The notes under the pieces: generated by a model
Seen by the model: the letters and a program-made list of their open reading frames with translations, nothing else
Database searches by the model: none
Told to the model about the DNA's origin: nothing
Shown here: positions 52,674 through 61,817 of the stretch, piece by piece
Layout: each line of letters begins with the position of its first letter
Numbering within the stretch: the first letter of the stretch is position 1
From: Halalkalibacter suaedae
Lineage (GTDB): Bacteria > Bacillota > Bacilli > Bacillales > Bacillaceae_D
Direction: 5' to 3'
Assembly: GCF_017939705.1 (NCBI RefSeq)
Contig: NZ_JAGKSQ010000004.1
Coordinates: forward strand, 1 to 64,000
Length of the DNA: 64,000 nt
Made by a program: the position numbers and the translations under genes

Positions 52674-53486
52674 ATGAGTACTGAAATTGAACATGCTGTG
52701 CGTTCTTTGGAACGACTTAGGGAGCAAAGTCCTCTTGTACATAATATTACAAATGTTGTTGTAACAAACTTCACCGCTAATGGTTTATATGCATTAGGGG
52801 CATCACCTGTCATGGCTTATGCGAAAGAAGAAGTGGCGGATATGGCTAAAATAGCTGGTGCTCTTGTTTTGAATATTGGAACACTAACTTATGATGAAGT
52901 AGAGTCGATGCTAATTGCTGGTAAATCGGCAAATGAGCACGGAGTCCCGATTATTTTTGATCCGGTGGGTGCAGGAGCAACTCCATACCGTACGAAGACT
53001 GCTCGTCAGATAGTGAAGGAACTAGATATAGCTATAATTAGAGGAAATGCTGCAGAAATCGCAAATGTCATTGGTGAAACTTGGATGATTAAGGGCGTTG
53101 ATGCTGGAGAAGGCTCTGGAGATCCAGTTGTATTAGCAAGAAACGCAGCGAAAGCGTTACAAACGACTATCGTTATCACTGGTAAAGAAGATGTGATTAC
53201 CGATGGTGACACAACATACATCGTGCAAAATGGCCATCCGATTTTAACGAAGGTCACAGGGACGGGTTGTTTACTTAGTTCGGTTGTTGGTGCTTTTGCA
53301 GCAATTGAAAAAGACTTAGTCATGGCAAGCCTGTCTGCTCTAGTATCCTATGAGGTAGCTGCCGAAATTGCTGCAAGGAAATCTGAAGTAGAAGGACCGG
53401 GAAGCTTTCAAATTGAATTTTTAAATCAATTGTCCAAAGTCTCCTCTGAGGATGTCCGTAAATTAGGAAAAATCATTAAAGTCTAA
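52674..53486 (+). CDS. thiM: Hydroxyethylthiazole kinase
   Basis: A 270-aa ribokinase-fold enzyme that phosphorylates 4-methyl-5-(2-hydroxyethyl)thiazole for thiamine salvage. [19 protein letters not shown] near residue 20 is the thiazole-binding signature, [12 protein letters not shown] and [16 protein letters not shown] follow, and [16 protein letters not shown] near 200 holds the phosphate-binding loop and catalytic Cys region. Length fits ThiM. AAGGAGC precedes ATG 52674. Unusual points: no tenA, thiE or thiD is adjacent and no TPP riboswitch is visible in the short leader, though a TTGACC box lies at 52624. Confidence 0.95.
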   Translation: MSTEIEHAVRSLERLREQSPLVHNITNVVVTNFTANGLYALGASPVMAYAKEEVADMAKIAGALVLNIGTLTYDEVESMLIAGKSANEHGVPIIFDPVGAGATPYRTKTARQIVKELDIAIIRGNAAEIANVIGETWMIKGVDAGEGSGDPVVLARNAAKALQTTIVITGKEDVITDGDTTYIVQNGHPILTKVTGTGCLLSSVVGAFAAIEKDLVMASLSALVSYEVAAEIAARKSEVEGPGSFQIEFLNQLSKVSSEDVRKLGKIIKV

Positions 53487-53663
53487 GTGGAAAGTGAGAG
53501 GGGCAAAATCGTAAAAGATGATGTTCCTTTTCTCGTTCTATTGGAAACTAATTATAATAGACAATTTTCGACAATATCAACCTCTAGTTAAAATAGGAAA
53601 AAAGTAGTATGATATATGTACTGGATGAACTATTTAGGCTATTTGATAAGGAGGATGGACAAG

Positions 53664-54752
53664 TTGAACAACACGTCAGGAATGGACTACAAATACTGGT
53701 CCAAAAAAATCCTCGAATTTTATTGGTTGATAATTGCTATTACAATCTTTGGCCAGTTTATTGGGTTGTTATTAACGATTTATTTTTCTCTTAAAGATCC
53801 ATGGGAATTTATCGGCATGAAGATCCTGTTGCCAACAAGTTTTCAATTGATCGTGATGTTGATATGTATTTACTTCACAACGATTAAGAAAATATATAGT
53901 CCAAAGTTACTGATGGTTACTGGAACATTGGTTGCTTTAGTTATTATCGTTATTCACGATTCTGTTCCAGGTCTACAAGTTCTGTTATTATTACCAATGT
54001 CTGTTGCACTAATCTTTTTCGAGAAAAAGAGTTTGCGATTTAGCTTCATCATTAATATTATTGCATTGATTAGTGTATATTTGCTTCCTTCAGTAAGAGC
54101 ATCGGTTACTGAGTTCGAATTCTCATCCTATTTGCTAGGATTAGTAGCTGGATATGTAATTTTCCTAGCAATTTTGCAAAGAGGTCATGAGGTATTGAGA
54201 AATCTGCATCTAGCAAATGAAAAGGAAAAAGAGTTGATCGCGAAAAGTGCTATGATGGAAAGATTATCCAAGGTTGATGCTTTGACGGGGTTGTACAATC
54301 ATAAGACGTTTTATGAATATTTGGAGGATCTTGTTGAGCAAAGTAAGGTGTATTCAATGCAGCTTCAGCTAGCTATCTTAGATATAGATAATTTCAAAGG
54401 AACTAACGACATGTTTGGGCATAATGTAGGTGATATAGTTCTTAGACGAGTGGCAGAAGCGATTGTTCAAAACGTGAGTGAAAACGATATTGTTGCACGT
54501 TATGGTGGCGAGGAATTTGCAATTATTCTAACAAATAAAAGCCTAGAAGAAGCGTATCAGGTTGTGGAACAAGCTCGTCAACATATTAGTACCATTTTAC
54601 ATAGTGAATTAAATGAGACTGCAGTTACGGTGAGTATTGGGTTAAAGAATTATCAACATCCTTTAACGAGGCTGTCTCTTTTTAAACAAGCAGATGCACT
54701 TCTGTACGAAGCGAAGAGGAGTGGAAAGAACAAAGTGGTATTTTCTAAATAA
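53664..54752 (+). CDS. Membrane diguanylate cyclase (GGDEF)
   Basis: A 362-aa protein with six hydrophobic helices in residues 15-185 (a MASE-like sensor region of unknown ligand), a short coiled coil (HLANEKEKELIAKSAMMERL) and a GGDEF domain from about 200. The domain has VDALTGLYNHKTFYEYLE, ILDIDNFKGTNDMFGHN and ARYGGEEFAII near residue 280. The inhibition site is SEND, lacking Arg. It should synthesise c-di-GMP. TTG 53664 is 9 bases after AAGGAGG; the ATG at 53655 abuts the ribosome binding site. Confidence 0.88.
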   Translation: MNNTSGMDYKYWSKKILEFYWLIIAITIFGQFIGLLLTIYFSLKDPWEFIGMKILLPTSFQLIVMLICIYFTTIKKIYSPKLLMVTGTLVALVIIVIHDSVPGLQVLLLLPMSVALIFFEKKSLRFSFIINIIALISVYLLPSVRASVTEFEFSSYLLGLVAGYVIFLAILQRGHEVLRNLHLANEKEKELIAKSAMMERLSKVDALTGLYNHKTFYEYLEDLVEQSKVYSMQLQLAILDIDNFKGTNDMFGHNVGDIVLRRVAEAIVQNVSENDIVARYGGEEFAIILTNKSLEEAYQVVEQARQHISTILHSELNETAVTVSIGLKNYQHPLTRLSLFKQADALLYEAKRSGKNKVVFSK

Positions 54753-54762
54753 AACTTCTAAG

Positions 54763-54860
54763 AAGGTCCCATTCCTACTATCAGATGAGGCCACTGAAAA
54801 AGGTAAGGTTTTCACCTTTTTTAGTGGCCTTTAAGATACTGTAGGAATAGGACCTTTTTA
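54763..54860. terminator. Terminator with a repeat hairpin in its loop
   Basis: Outer arms AAGGTCCCATTCCTAC and GTAGGAATAGGACCTT pair with one mismatch and have T-runs on both sides, so it can end both convergent genes. The loop contains a complete second hairpin (54788-54833) of the same family as 31303-31352. Confidence 0.75.
54788..54833. repeat. Hairpin copy 2 (GGCCACTGAAAAAGG family)
   Basis: GAGGCCACTGAAAAAGGT pairs with ACCTTTTTTAGTGGCCTTT around AAGGTTTTC. About 40 of 46 bases agree with the copy at 31303, with the same flanking TTTAAG on the right. Confidence 0.75.
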
Positions 54861-54875
54861 ATGTCTAAAAAAAGA

Positions 54876-55850
54876 TTAACGAAGAGGTGCAAAATCTTTT
54901 ATTTTTGCTAATATGTTTTCAATTTCTTCTAAAACATCTGACTTAAGTTCTACTTCAACTGCTTTTACATTTTCGATAATTTGTTCAGGGCGACTTGCTC
55001 CAATCAATGCAGAACTAACCCCTTTATGTCTGAGTACCCAGGCTAATGAGAGCTGTGCTAAAGAAAGATTGAGTTCTTTTGCTACATTGTCTAGTTCTTG
55101 GACACATGAAAGGACGTCGTCTCTTAAATAGCTGTTAATGACACCGTTAACATGATTGTTAGCGGCTCTACTGTTTTGTGGGATATTCTTTCCTGGTTTG
55201 TACTTTCCAGTTAATATTCCTTGAGCAAGTGGTGAAAATACGATTTGTCCGATTCCTTCAGAGTGGCTTACTTCCAATACTTCATTCTCAATATATCGTT
55301 CAAACATATTGTATATTGGTTGATTTGAAATAAGCGGATATAAGTTGTGTCGGTCTCTTATTCGAGCTGCCTCGGATATTTGCGATGAACTCCACTCGCT
55401 TACACCTGCATATAGAATTTTACCTTGGCGAGTAAGATCATCAAGAGTACGAAGTGTTTCTTCAGTAGGTGTCTGGTCATCATAGCGATGACAAAAATAA
55501 ATATCTATATAGTCCACACCTAATCGTTTAAGGCTTGCATCGCATTGTTCAATAATGTGTTTTCTTGAAAGTCCTCGATCATTAGGACCTTCTCCCATCG
55601 GGAAAAATACTTTTGTTGAAAGAACGTAGCTTGACCTATTGTATGGTCTGAGAGCGGAACCCAAAGCTTCCTCACCAGCCCCATTATTGTAAGCGTTCGC
55701 TGTATCAAAGAAATTAATACCACTTTCAAAAGCTTGTTGAATACAAGCATCAGCAGCCGCTTGCTCAGAGGCTGTACCATATGTAAGCCAGCTACCTAGA
55801 CCAATTTCACTTACATTAATACCGCTATTTCCTACACGTCTATATTTCAA
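54876..55850 (-). CDS. Aldo/keto reductase
   Basis: A 324-aa NADPH-dependent TIM-barrel reductase of the Kv-beta/YajO-like group. Catalytic tetrad positions are visible: FFDTANAYNNGAGEEALG (Asp and Tyr), VLSTKVFF (Lys) and IYFCHRYDDQTP (His). The NADPH loop near the C-terminus is SALIGASRPEQI. The substrate is unknown; relatives reduce small aldehydes. Start is TTG 55850, preceded by AAAGGATGGTG; an ATG just upstream is followed directly by TAA. Single gene. Confidence 0.9.
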   Translation of the reverse strand: MKYRRVGNSGINVSEIGLGSWLTYGTASEQAAADACIQQAFESGINFFDTANAYNNGAGEEALGSALRPYNRSSYVLSTKVFFPMGEGPNDRGLSRKHIIEQCDASLKRLGVDYIDIYFCHRYDDQTPTEETLRTLDDLTRQGKILYAGVSEWSSSQISEAARIRDRHNLYPLISNQPIYNMFERYIENEVLEVSHSEGIGQIVFSPLAQGILTGKYKPGKNIPQNSRAANNHVNGVINSYLRDDVLSCVQELDNVAKELNLSLAQLSLAWVLRHKGVSSALIGASRPEQIIENVKAVEVELKSDVLEEIENILAKIKDFAPLR

Positions 55851-55968
55851 TTTACATGCACCATCCTTTAAGAATTAACTCTACACAAATTAATGAAATT
55901 AAACAACATAATATATTTCGAGAAATGGAAGTGGAATTCCTTGTTTCATTATCATAAAGCCAACAAAA

Positions 55969-56004
55969 TAAAAAGGACAATTGAAAAAATCAATTGTCCT
56001 TTTG
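55969..56004 (-). terminator. Terminator of the LTA synthase gene
   Basis: AAAAGGACAATTGA pairs perfectly with TCAATTGTCCTTTT; on the minus strand the T-run follows the stem, 12 bases after the stop codon. Confidence 0.9.
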
Positions 56005-56015
56005 CTAATTAGGTA

Positions 56016-58016
56016 TTATCTAATACGTTCATTTCCTAGAATTGGATCGCTATTCTGCTCGCCAAACCCATCCGTATCCTCATGATAGACCCGAATATAA
56101 TTGTAATCGGTTCGATCAACAGGAGTGAAATGATCTGGTGTGTAGAACCTAAGCAAATCGCCATTTACAACCATATCCGAAAGTGCCAAGGTTTCTTGAA
56201 CCTTATCTTGCAAGAGCTGAGCTTCCTCAAATCGATCTTCTTCTAACTCAATACCAGTCGTTGAGTCATAATAAATCCCCTCAGCTGACGTGATCGTTGG
56301 GCTAACAAAATCTCCATTTCTAAACGGAATCAGATCATTGTGCTTGTCTGATAATACATCGGTTCCGAAATGAACATAATCTTTTGTCTCCGCACCCAAG
56401 AGGTGAAGAAGAGTAGGGAGAAGGTCAATTTGTCCCATGTACTCCTCGTTCAAACCACCTTCCATACCCGGTACTCGAATAAATAGCGGTGTGCGTTGTA
56501 AACCTGCACTTTCAAAAGGTGTTACTTCTTTACCAATGACATCTGCCATTGCCTTATTGTGATTAGTGGAAATACCGTAATGATCCCCGTACATAATGAT
56601 AATAGAATTATCATATAATCCAGCTTCTTTTAGATCATTGAAAAATTGTTCTAGAGCTTCATCTGCATATCTAGCAGTTTGAAAATAATTATTAACGGTT
56701 TTGCTTCCTGTCGTATGCTTGGCAATTGTTGCGTCTTCTTCATCAATCGTAAATGGATAATGATGTGTAACAGTAATGAAATTCGCATAAAACGGTTGCG
56801 GTAATGAATTCAAATAAGCTTTAGATTGCTCGAAAAATGGTTTATCCATTAATCCATAATCAGCCAAGTCTTCTGGATTCATCTCGTAGTAACTAGAATC
56901 GAAAAACTTATCATATCCTAGTGATTTATAAATCTCATTCCGGTTCCAAAACGTTCCATTGTTTCCGTGTAAAACAGCTGAAGTATAGCCTTGCTGACCA
57001 AGAATAGCTGGTGCAGCTTGATAGGTGTTCAGCCCTTTTGTTGTAAAGGCGGCACCTTGAGGGAGGCCATAAAGAGAATTAGCTACCATAAATTCAGCAT
57101 CAGCCGTTTTTCCTTGTGCTGTTTGATGAAAGAAATTGTTAAAGTAAAGAGTGTTTTCTTCATTTGTTAACGAGTTTAAAAATGGTGTGACTTCCTCGCC
57201 GTGTAACTCATAATCAATTAAGAAGTTCTGAATCGACTCCATATGAACATAAATTACATTCATTCCTTTACCGATTCCGAAATAATCAGGATTAGGTTCA
57301 GCATAGTTTTTCTGAGTGAAGTCACGGACAATCGTGATGTCGTTACTATCAGCTAAAACTCTTTGGGAAGAAGCCTTTGTGCTTTCAACAGCATCATAAA
57401 TCGTATAATTGTACATTCCTAAATATTTAACAATATAGGTGCGGTCAAAACCTCTTGTTAGTAATTCAGGTCGATCTTTTTCTGCAATTGCTAAGTTAAT
57501 ACCAGAAATACTTAAAGCAATCATAATTAAAGCAACTACTTTTATTCGAGTGATTCTCTTTATTTCTATTCTATTAGACTTCATTGAAAACAAAATAATA
57601 AGTAGAATCACATCCGCAAAAAAGAAAATATCCCATGGCTTTAGTAGTGTTGCAATACTACCACTTACATTTCCGAAATTCTGAGTCTGTGCCAATGTTG
57701 GTAACGTAATAAAGTCATTGAAAAATCGGTAGTAGAGTACATTTGCATACAATAGGAGGGACATAAGTAAACCTATAATGATAACTGACAAATACTGTTT
57801 ACGTCCCTTAAAAAGCAACCCCAAACTTAAGAACAATAGTGAAGAGCCAAGGGGATTTAAGAATAAGAGAAATTGTTGAGTAGCATTGTCAATTCCTAAC
57901 TCAAATTGGGTTAATTGAACAAAGTAGGTCTTCAACCATAGAAGACCTACTGCACAAAAAAAGAAAAACGCAAATGAAGTCGTGATCCTTTGATTTTTAA
58001 TTAATTCAGTTTTCAT
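56016..58016 (-). CDS. Lipoteichoic acid synthase family protein
   Basis: A 666-aa enzyme with five N-terminal transmembrane helices (about residues 12-30, 45-65, 73-95, 123-143, 155-172) and an extracellular sulfatase-fold domain. The metal and catalytic residues are visible: Glu in IYVHMESIQN, nucleophile Thr in HQTAQGKTADAEF, and Asp-His in IIMYGDHYG; HHYPF and HGNNGTFWNR are also conserved. It polymerises glycerol phosphate from phosphatidylglycerol on a lipid anchor, or primes that reaction. Whether it is the main LtaS or a YfnI/YqgS-type paralogue cannot be decided. GAAGGATGG precedes ATG 58016. The 455 bases up to 58471 are AT-rich and hold no gene. Confidence 0.92.
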   Translation of the reverse strand: MKTELIKNQRITTSFAFFFFCAVGLLWLKTYFVQLTQFELGIDNATQQFLLFLNPLGSSLLFLSLGLLFKGRKQYLSVIIIGLLMSLLLYANVLYYRFFNDFITLPTLAQTQNFGNVSGSIATLLKPWDIFFFADVILLIILFSMKSNRIEIKRITRIKVVALIMIALSISGINLAIAEKDRPELLTRGFDRTYIVKYLGMYNYTIYDAVESTKASSQRVLADSNDITIVRDFTQKNYAEPNPDYFGIGKGMNVIYVHMESIQNFLIDYELHGEEVTPFLNSLTNEENTLYFNNFFHQTAQGKTADAEFMVANSLYGLPQGAAFTTKGLNTYQAAPAILGQQGYTSAVLHGNNGTFWNRNEIYKSLGYDKFFDSSYYEMNPEDLADYGLMDKPFFEQSKAYLNSLPQPFYANFITVTHHYPFTIDEEDATIAKHTTGSKTVNNYFQTARYADEALEQFFNDLKEAGLYDNSIIIMYGDHYGISTNHNKAMADVIGKEVTPFESAGLQRTPLFIRVPGMEGGLNEEYMGQIDLLPTLLHLLGAETKDYVHFGTDVLSDKHNDLIPFRNGDFVSPTITSAEGIYYDSTTGIELEEDRFEEAQLLQDKVQETLALSDMVVNGDLLRFYTPDHFTPVDRTDYNYIRVYHEDTDGFGEQNSDPILGNERIR

Positions 58017-58471
58017 ATTATCTAACCATCCTTCTTAAAACGAACTTGAAAATAGTGAGCATTAAATTATTTACAAAAGCCTCACATAAATATTAAAAAG
58101 AGTTTACCATGACAAGCATCTAAAAGGAACCATTTTGGTACATATACTTCCAGAACTATGGTAAATCTGTGACAATATTAATCATTAAACGAACACCAGA
58201 AAATAAGGTTAACATAAATTAAGAAACCAAAACACAAACTGTTTAAAGATGATGTTAAGATTTAATAAAATTTATAGCATTATTGAAGGATACTCGATAT
58301 TCCATATTAAGTAAATACCTATTTGAAATTTTTTTTAGAACAGATATTTCTTTATGAGAATGAATCCGTTTACACCATCTGGTAAAATATAGTAATCTGA
58401 TAATAATGTAGAAGAATTACTTAGATGGGAAATTTTCTTTTGTTACTGCTGAACTGGAGGGGGTGTAATTG

Positions 58472-58657
58472 ATGCTGAAAAAATACATAGGAGTTATTTT
58501 GACAGTTTTAGGAGCCCTAATTTTATTATCCTCTGTCGTCGTATTTGAAGATTATGAAAATAATCGAGTAATTCGCTATAGTGGAGGGTTAATGTTTTTA
58601 ATCGGGTCGCTCATAATTTCAACAAAATCACAATCAGGATCAGACTTAACAAAGTAG
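58472..58657 (+). CDS. Small membrane protein, 61 aa
   Basis: Two hydrophobic helices (about residues 5-24 and 38-52) joined by a charged loop (FEDYENNRVIRYSG). GGAGGGGGTG lies 7 bases before ATG 58472. No family recognised. A terminator follows, so it is a monocistronic small gene divergent from the LTA synthase. Confidence 0.65.
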   Translation: MLKKYIGVILTVLGALILLSSVVVFEDYENNRVIRYSGGLMFLIGSLIISTKSQSGSDLTK

Positions 58658-58662
58658 GTTTC

Positions 58663-58693
58663 CAGTACATAGTGCTGGGAGTCTTTTTTTTAT
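58663..58693 (+). terminator. Terminator of the 61-aa gene
   Basis: CCAGTAC pairs with GTGCTGG (one G-T pair) and is followed by GAGTCTTTTTTTT. Confidence 0.55.
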
Positions 58694-58772
58694 TTAGAGA
58701 GTATTGGTTGAAATCATATATGCGAGAATAAAATCAGATGATTGGCTAGAAAATAATCTATTATAAAACCAA

Positions 58773-58845
58773 TGTTAACTTAATATATTATGAGGTTGAC
58801 GTATTTAGTTGATTTAAAGTAAACTTTATTTTAATTAGGTTAACA
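58773..58845 (+). promoter_or_regulatory. bioB promoter with two BirA-type operators
   Basis: TTGACG (58797-58802) and TAAACT (58820-58825) are 17 bases apart. TGTTAAC (58773-58779) faces GTTGACG (58795-58801) across 15 bases, and AGTAAAC (58818-58824) faces GTTAACA (58839-58845) across 14 bases. Both resemble the Firmicutes BirA operator (TTGTWAAC, 14-16 bases, GTTWACAA). One covers the -35 box and the other the -10 box and start, so biotin should repress bioB through BirA. Confidence 0.65.
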
Positions 58846-58901
58846 ATATTCATCTTATTGATGTTTATTTTTAAAAAACTACTATATAAAGGAGAGGTTT
58901 A

Positions 58902-59906
58902 ATGAATCAGTGGTTAGAGTGTTCAGAAAGAGTGTTAGCTGGGGGAGAATTGACAAATGATGAGGCACTTTCAATACTTAAGTGTTCAGACGAAGAACTA
59001 CTTTTGCTCATGCATGGGGCATACCGAATCAGGAAGCGATATTTTGGTAATAAAGTAAAGCTGAATATGATTATGAATGCAAAATCGGGATTATGTCCTG
59101 AGAATTGTGGCTATTGCTCTCAATCTTCTATTTCAAAAGCACCTATTTCTTCCTATAGAATGGTAGATAAAAACCAAATTCTAGCTGGTGCGAAAAAAGC
59201 ATTCGAGTTGAACGTAGGTACGTACTGTATTGTTGCAAGTGGAAGAGGTCCTACTAATAAGGAAGTTAATCAAGTTGTTGAAGCGGTTAAGGAGATTAAG
59301 GATAACTATGGCTTGAAAATTTGTGCCTGTTTAGGAATTTTAAAGCCAGATCAAGCAAGGCGGTTAAAAGAAGCAGGAGTTGATCGCTATAATCACAACC
59401 TAAATACGTCAGGAAGTCATCATTCAGAAATTACAACCTCTCATACATATGCTGATCGTGTAAATACAGTTAAACTAGTAAAGGATTCTGGACTTTCTCC
59501 CTGTTCAGGGGTGATTGTTGGTATGAAAGAATCAAAACAGGATGTCGTTGATATTGCAACTAGCTTACGAGCACTTGATGCTGATTCTATTCCAGTGAAT
59601 TTCCTCCATGCAATAGACGGTACTCCACTTGAAGGGGTAAAGGAGTTAAATCCTCGCTACTGTCTAAAAGTATTAGCTTTGTTCCGCTATATTAATCCAA
59701 CGAAAGAAATTAGAATCTCAGGAGGGCGAGAGATGAATTTAGGTTCCTTACAGCCGTTAGGTTTGTATGCGGCCAATTCTATTTTTGTAGGCGATTACTT
59801 AACAACAGCAGGACAAGAAGAATCGCTAGATCATAAGATGCTTCGTGATCTCGGGTTCGAGGTGGAATCTGTAGAGGAAATGAAAGCAAGTTTGGTGAAG
59901 GGATAG
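58902..59906 (+). CDS. bioB: Biotin synthase
   Basis: A 334-aa radical SAM enzyme that inserts sulfur into dethiobiotin. The 4Fe-4S cluster motif is SGLCPENCGYCSQSS (CxxxCxxC near residue 64). YNHNLNTSGSHHSEI, GLSPCSGVIVGM and IRISGGREMNLG hold further cluster and substrate residues (Cys, Asn, Arg ligand of the 2Fe-2S cluster). Length fits BioB. AAAGGAGAGG precedes ATG 58902. It stands alone, without other bio genes nearby, but keeps BirA-type operators. Confidence 0.95.
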   Translation: MNQWLECSERVLAGGELTNDEALSILKCSDEELLLLMHGAYRIRKRYFGNKVKLNMIMNAKSGLCPENCGYCSQSSISKAPISSYRMVDKNQILAGAKKAFELNVGTYCIVASGRGPTNKEVNQVVEAVKEIKDNYGLKICACLGILKPDQARRLKEAGVDRYNHNLNTSGSHHSEITTSHTYADRVNTVKLVKDSGLSPCSGVIVGMKESKQDVVDIATSLRALDADSIPVNFLHAIDGTPLEGVKELNPRYCLKVLALFRYINPTKEIRISGGREMNLGSLQPLGLYAANSIFVGDYLTTAGQEESLDHKMLRDLGFEVESVEEMKASLVKG

Positions 59907-60063
59907 GATTTTTTTGTATAAAAGACTCCTACCTATAGAATTTGACATGAATTCAGATCTGTATCTCATTCCAATGAACGAAAAACAATCGTCCATTTCC
60001 CGCCAAACTGGTATACTAGTGTGTAGCAGGTATTTTATGTGAAAGGGTATGTGGATAGTTAAA

Positions 60064-60882
60064 ATGGATAGAAAACATAATGACAAAATGAGGCAAGAAA
60101 ACAGTTCATTTAGAGAGAGTGTTAGGAGAATAGTTGAGCATCAGTATTTTCAACCCTTTGTAATTGGATTGATCTTGTTTAACGGGCTTATTATCATCAC
60201 TGAAACGTACATAACAGGAAATCAATTTCTAATTACTCTCGATAAAATCATTGTTTGGATCTTTGTGCTTGAATTAGTACTAAAAATTATTGGTCTCGGT
60301 TCGAGGACGTATTTTTCTGATAAGTGGAATATATTTGACTTTAGTATTGTGGTCGGAAGCTTGGTCTTTTACGCAACGCCATTTGTAAGTGTGATGAGAT
60401 TAATTAGGGTATTGCGTTTGATAAGGATGATTCCGGCGATTCCTGCATTACGAAAGATTATTGATTCCCTGCTTAAGTCGGTCCCAGCGTTGATGGGTAT
60501 CTTGGGATTATCAATATTAATCTTCTCGATTTATGCAATTATCGGAACAACCTTTTTTAGCGATGTTCTACCGGCTGAATTTTTTGGGAGTTTTCATAGT
60601 TCGCTGTTCACCTTGCTGCAGGTTGTGACGTTTGAGTCATGGGCAAGCCAGGTGGCTAGACCTATTATGCATGAAGTCCCATGGGCATGGGTGTATTTTG
60701 TTTCCTTTATCATCATCGGTGCCCTCGTCATCTTAAATCTCGTCGTAGCGGTAATTTTAAGCTATTTAGGACAAGATGATGATAATGTACGAGAGGAACA
60801 AATGAATCAATTATTTAGGGAGAATCAGGAATTAAAGAAAGATATACAGGAGATTAAGCAGATTTTACTTGAAAAGAAATAG
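60064..60882 (+). CDS. Voltage-gated sodium channel, NaChBac-like
   Basis: A 272-aa six-helix channel subunit that should form a tetramer. The voltage sensor S4 carries regularly spaced Arg (SVMRLIRVLRLIRMIPAIP), and the selectivity filter is TFESWAS, one residue different from TLESWAS of NaChBac. The following S6 (PWAWVYFVSFIIIGALVILNL) and the C-terminal coiled coil (LFRENQELKKDIQEIKQIL) also match NaChBac of Bacillus halodurans. In alkaliphiles this channel supplies Na+ for pH homeostasis and chemotaxis. The start is uncertain: ATG 60064 has GTGGA 8 bases upstream; ATG 60049 follows AAAGGG by one base. Confidence 0.92.
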   Translation: MDRKHNDKMRQENSSFRESVRRIVEHQYFQPFVIGLILFNGLIIITETYITGNQFLITLDKIIVWIFVLELVLKIIGLGSRTYFSDKWNIFDFSIVVGSLVFYATPFVSVMRLIRVLRLIRMIPAIPALRKIIDSLLKSVPALMGILGLSILIFSIYAIIGTTFFSDVLPAEFFGSFHSSLFTLLQVVTFESWASQVARPIMHEVPWAWVYFVSFIIIGALVILNLVVAVILSYLGQDDDNVREEQMNQLFRENQELKKDIQEIKQILLEKK

Positions 60883-60893
60883 CTTGTAATGTG

Positions 60894-60938
60894 AAACATC
60901 CACCTGAGTACCTCTACTCAATGGTGGATGTTTTTTCT
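60894..60938 (+). terminator. Terminator of the sodium channel gene
   Basis: AACATCCACC pairs with GGTGGATGTT, with an inner CTGAGTA/TACTCA helix, and T6 follows. Confidence 0.9.
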
Positions 60939-60959
60939 TTCTATCAAGGGCTAGATGTC

Positions 60960-61793
60960 CTAAAAATCATAATGCTTACGAAGTAAAATGGAAATCCATG
61001 TAAATTCTGAATGATCTTTGATATTTTCAATTAACCCCTTTATAATGGCACGACTGTAAACAGGCTCAAGTAAGTCTTGTTTTAGTAAATGGAGTGATTC
61101 TGTTTCAATAGTATCTTCTATATCATTAAGCCTTTCTTCAATTATTTCAATCAATTGATCCTTTGTAATGTGTTCATCTAATGGATACTTGAGCTGTTGG
61201 AAAAAACCTTTGGAAATGAATGGCGTGGTCATATGCTCTGCTAGGATATTTGTTTTTTCTACAAGTGAACGAGTTAGTAGATCTAAGTCTAGTTCTAAAT
61301 TATAAATTAATAATAACTCAGAGTGTATTCTTATAAATCCTTTAATAATATGCGCTAAATCATGTTTAGTATGCTGTACATTTTCACCGTACAAACGCTC
61401 TACCATCGACAAAATAATCGTTCCGACTAATTGATCGAAGTTCATGGTCTTTTGAATAAGCTCTTTGTTAAATGACTGAGTTTGCTCTTTAATAAAAATC
61501 TTAGCAAAATCAGCATGCTGATGAAATGATTGAAAGGTTTCATAATAAAATTTGTATAGTAGATCTGCGTTATTTCTAGTTTCTCTGACTGTGTAGTCAA
61601 TATTCGAGATAAATTGCATCATGAAATGGTCCATTAATGCGAGGATTAACTCGTCTTTTGACTTGAAGGACAAATAAAAGGATCCTTTGGAAATCCCACA
61701 ATGCTCGGTTATTTGTTGTATAGAAGTAGATTCAAACCCTTGATTTGCAAAGAGTTCCAATGCTTTTTCCATAATAAGTTGTTTTTTTATCAT
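60960..61793 (-). CDS. TetR family regulator (YerO-like)
   Basis: A 277-aa repressor. The helix-turn-helix is in the first 50 residues (ALELFANQGFESTSIQQI, CGISKGSFYLSFKSKDELI); the long C-terminal part is helical and should bind the inducing ligand. It is divergent from the RND pump gene, the same arrangement as yerO and swrC in B. subtilis. ATG 61793 is 8 bases after GGAG; GTG 61802 lies inside that site. It probably represses the pump and itself through the operator at 61824. Confidence 0.85.
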   Translation of the reverse strand: MIKKQLIMEKALELFANQGFESTSIQQITEHCGISKGSFYLSFKSKDELILALMDHFMMQFISNIDYTVRETRNNADLLYKFYYETFQSFHQHADFAKIFIKEQTQSFNKELIQKTMNFDQLVGTIILSMVERLYGENVQHTKHDLAHIIKGFIRIHSELLLIYNLELDLDLLTRSLVEKTNILAEHMTTPFISKGFFQQLKYPLDEHITKDQLIEIIEERLNDIEDTIETESLHLLKQDLLEPVYSRAIIKGLIENIKDHSEFTWISILLRKHYDF

Positions 61794-61817
61794 TTTAGTC
61801 ACTCCTGTATCATCTTG

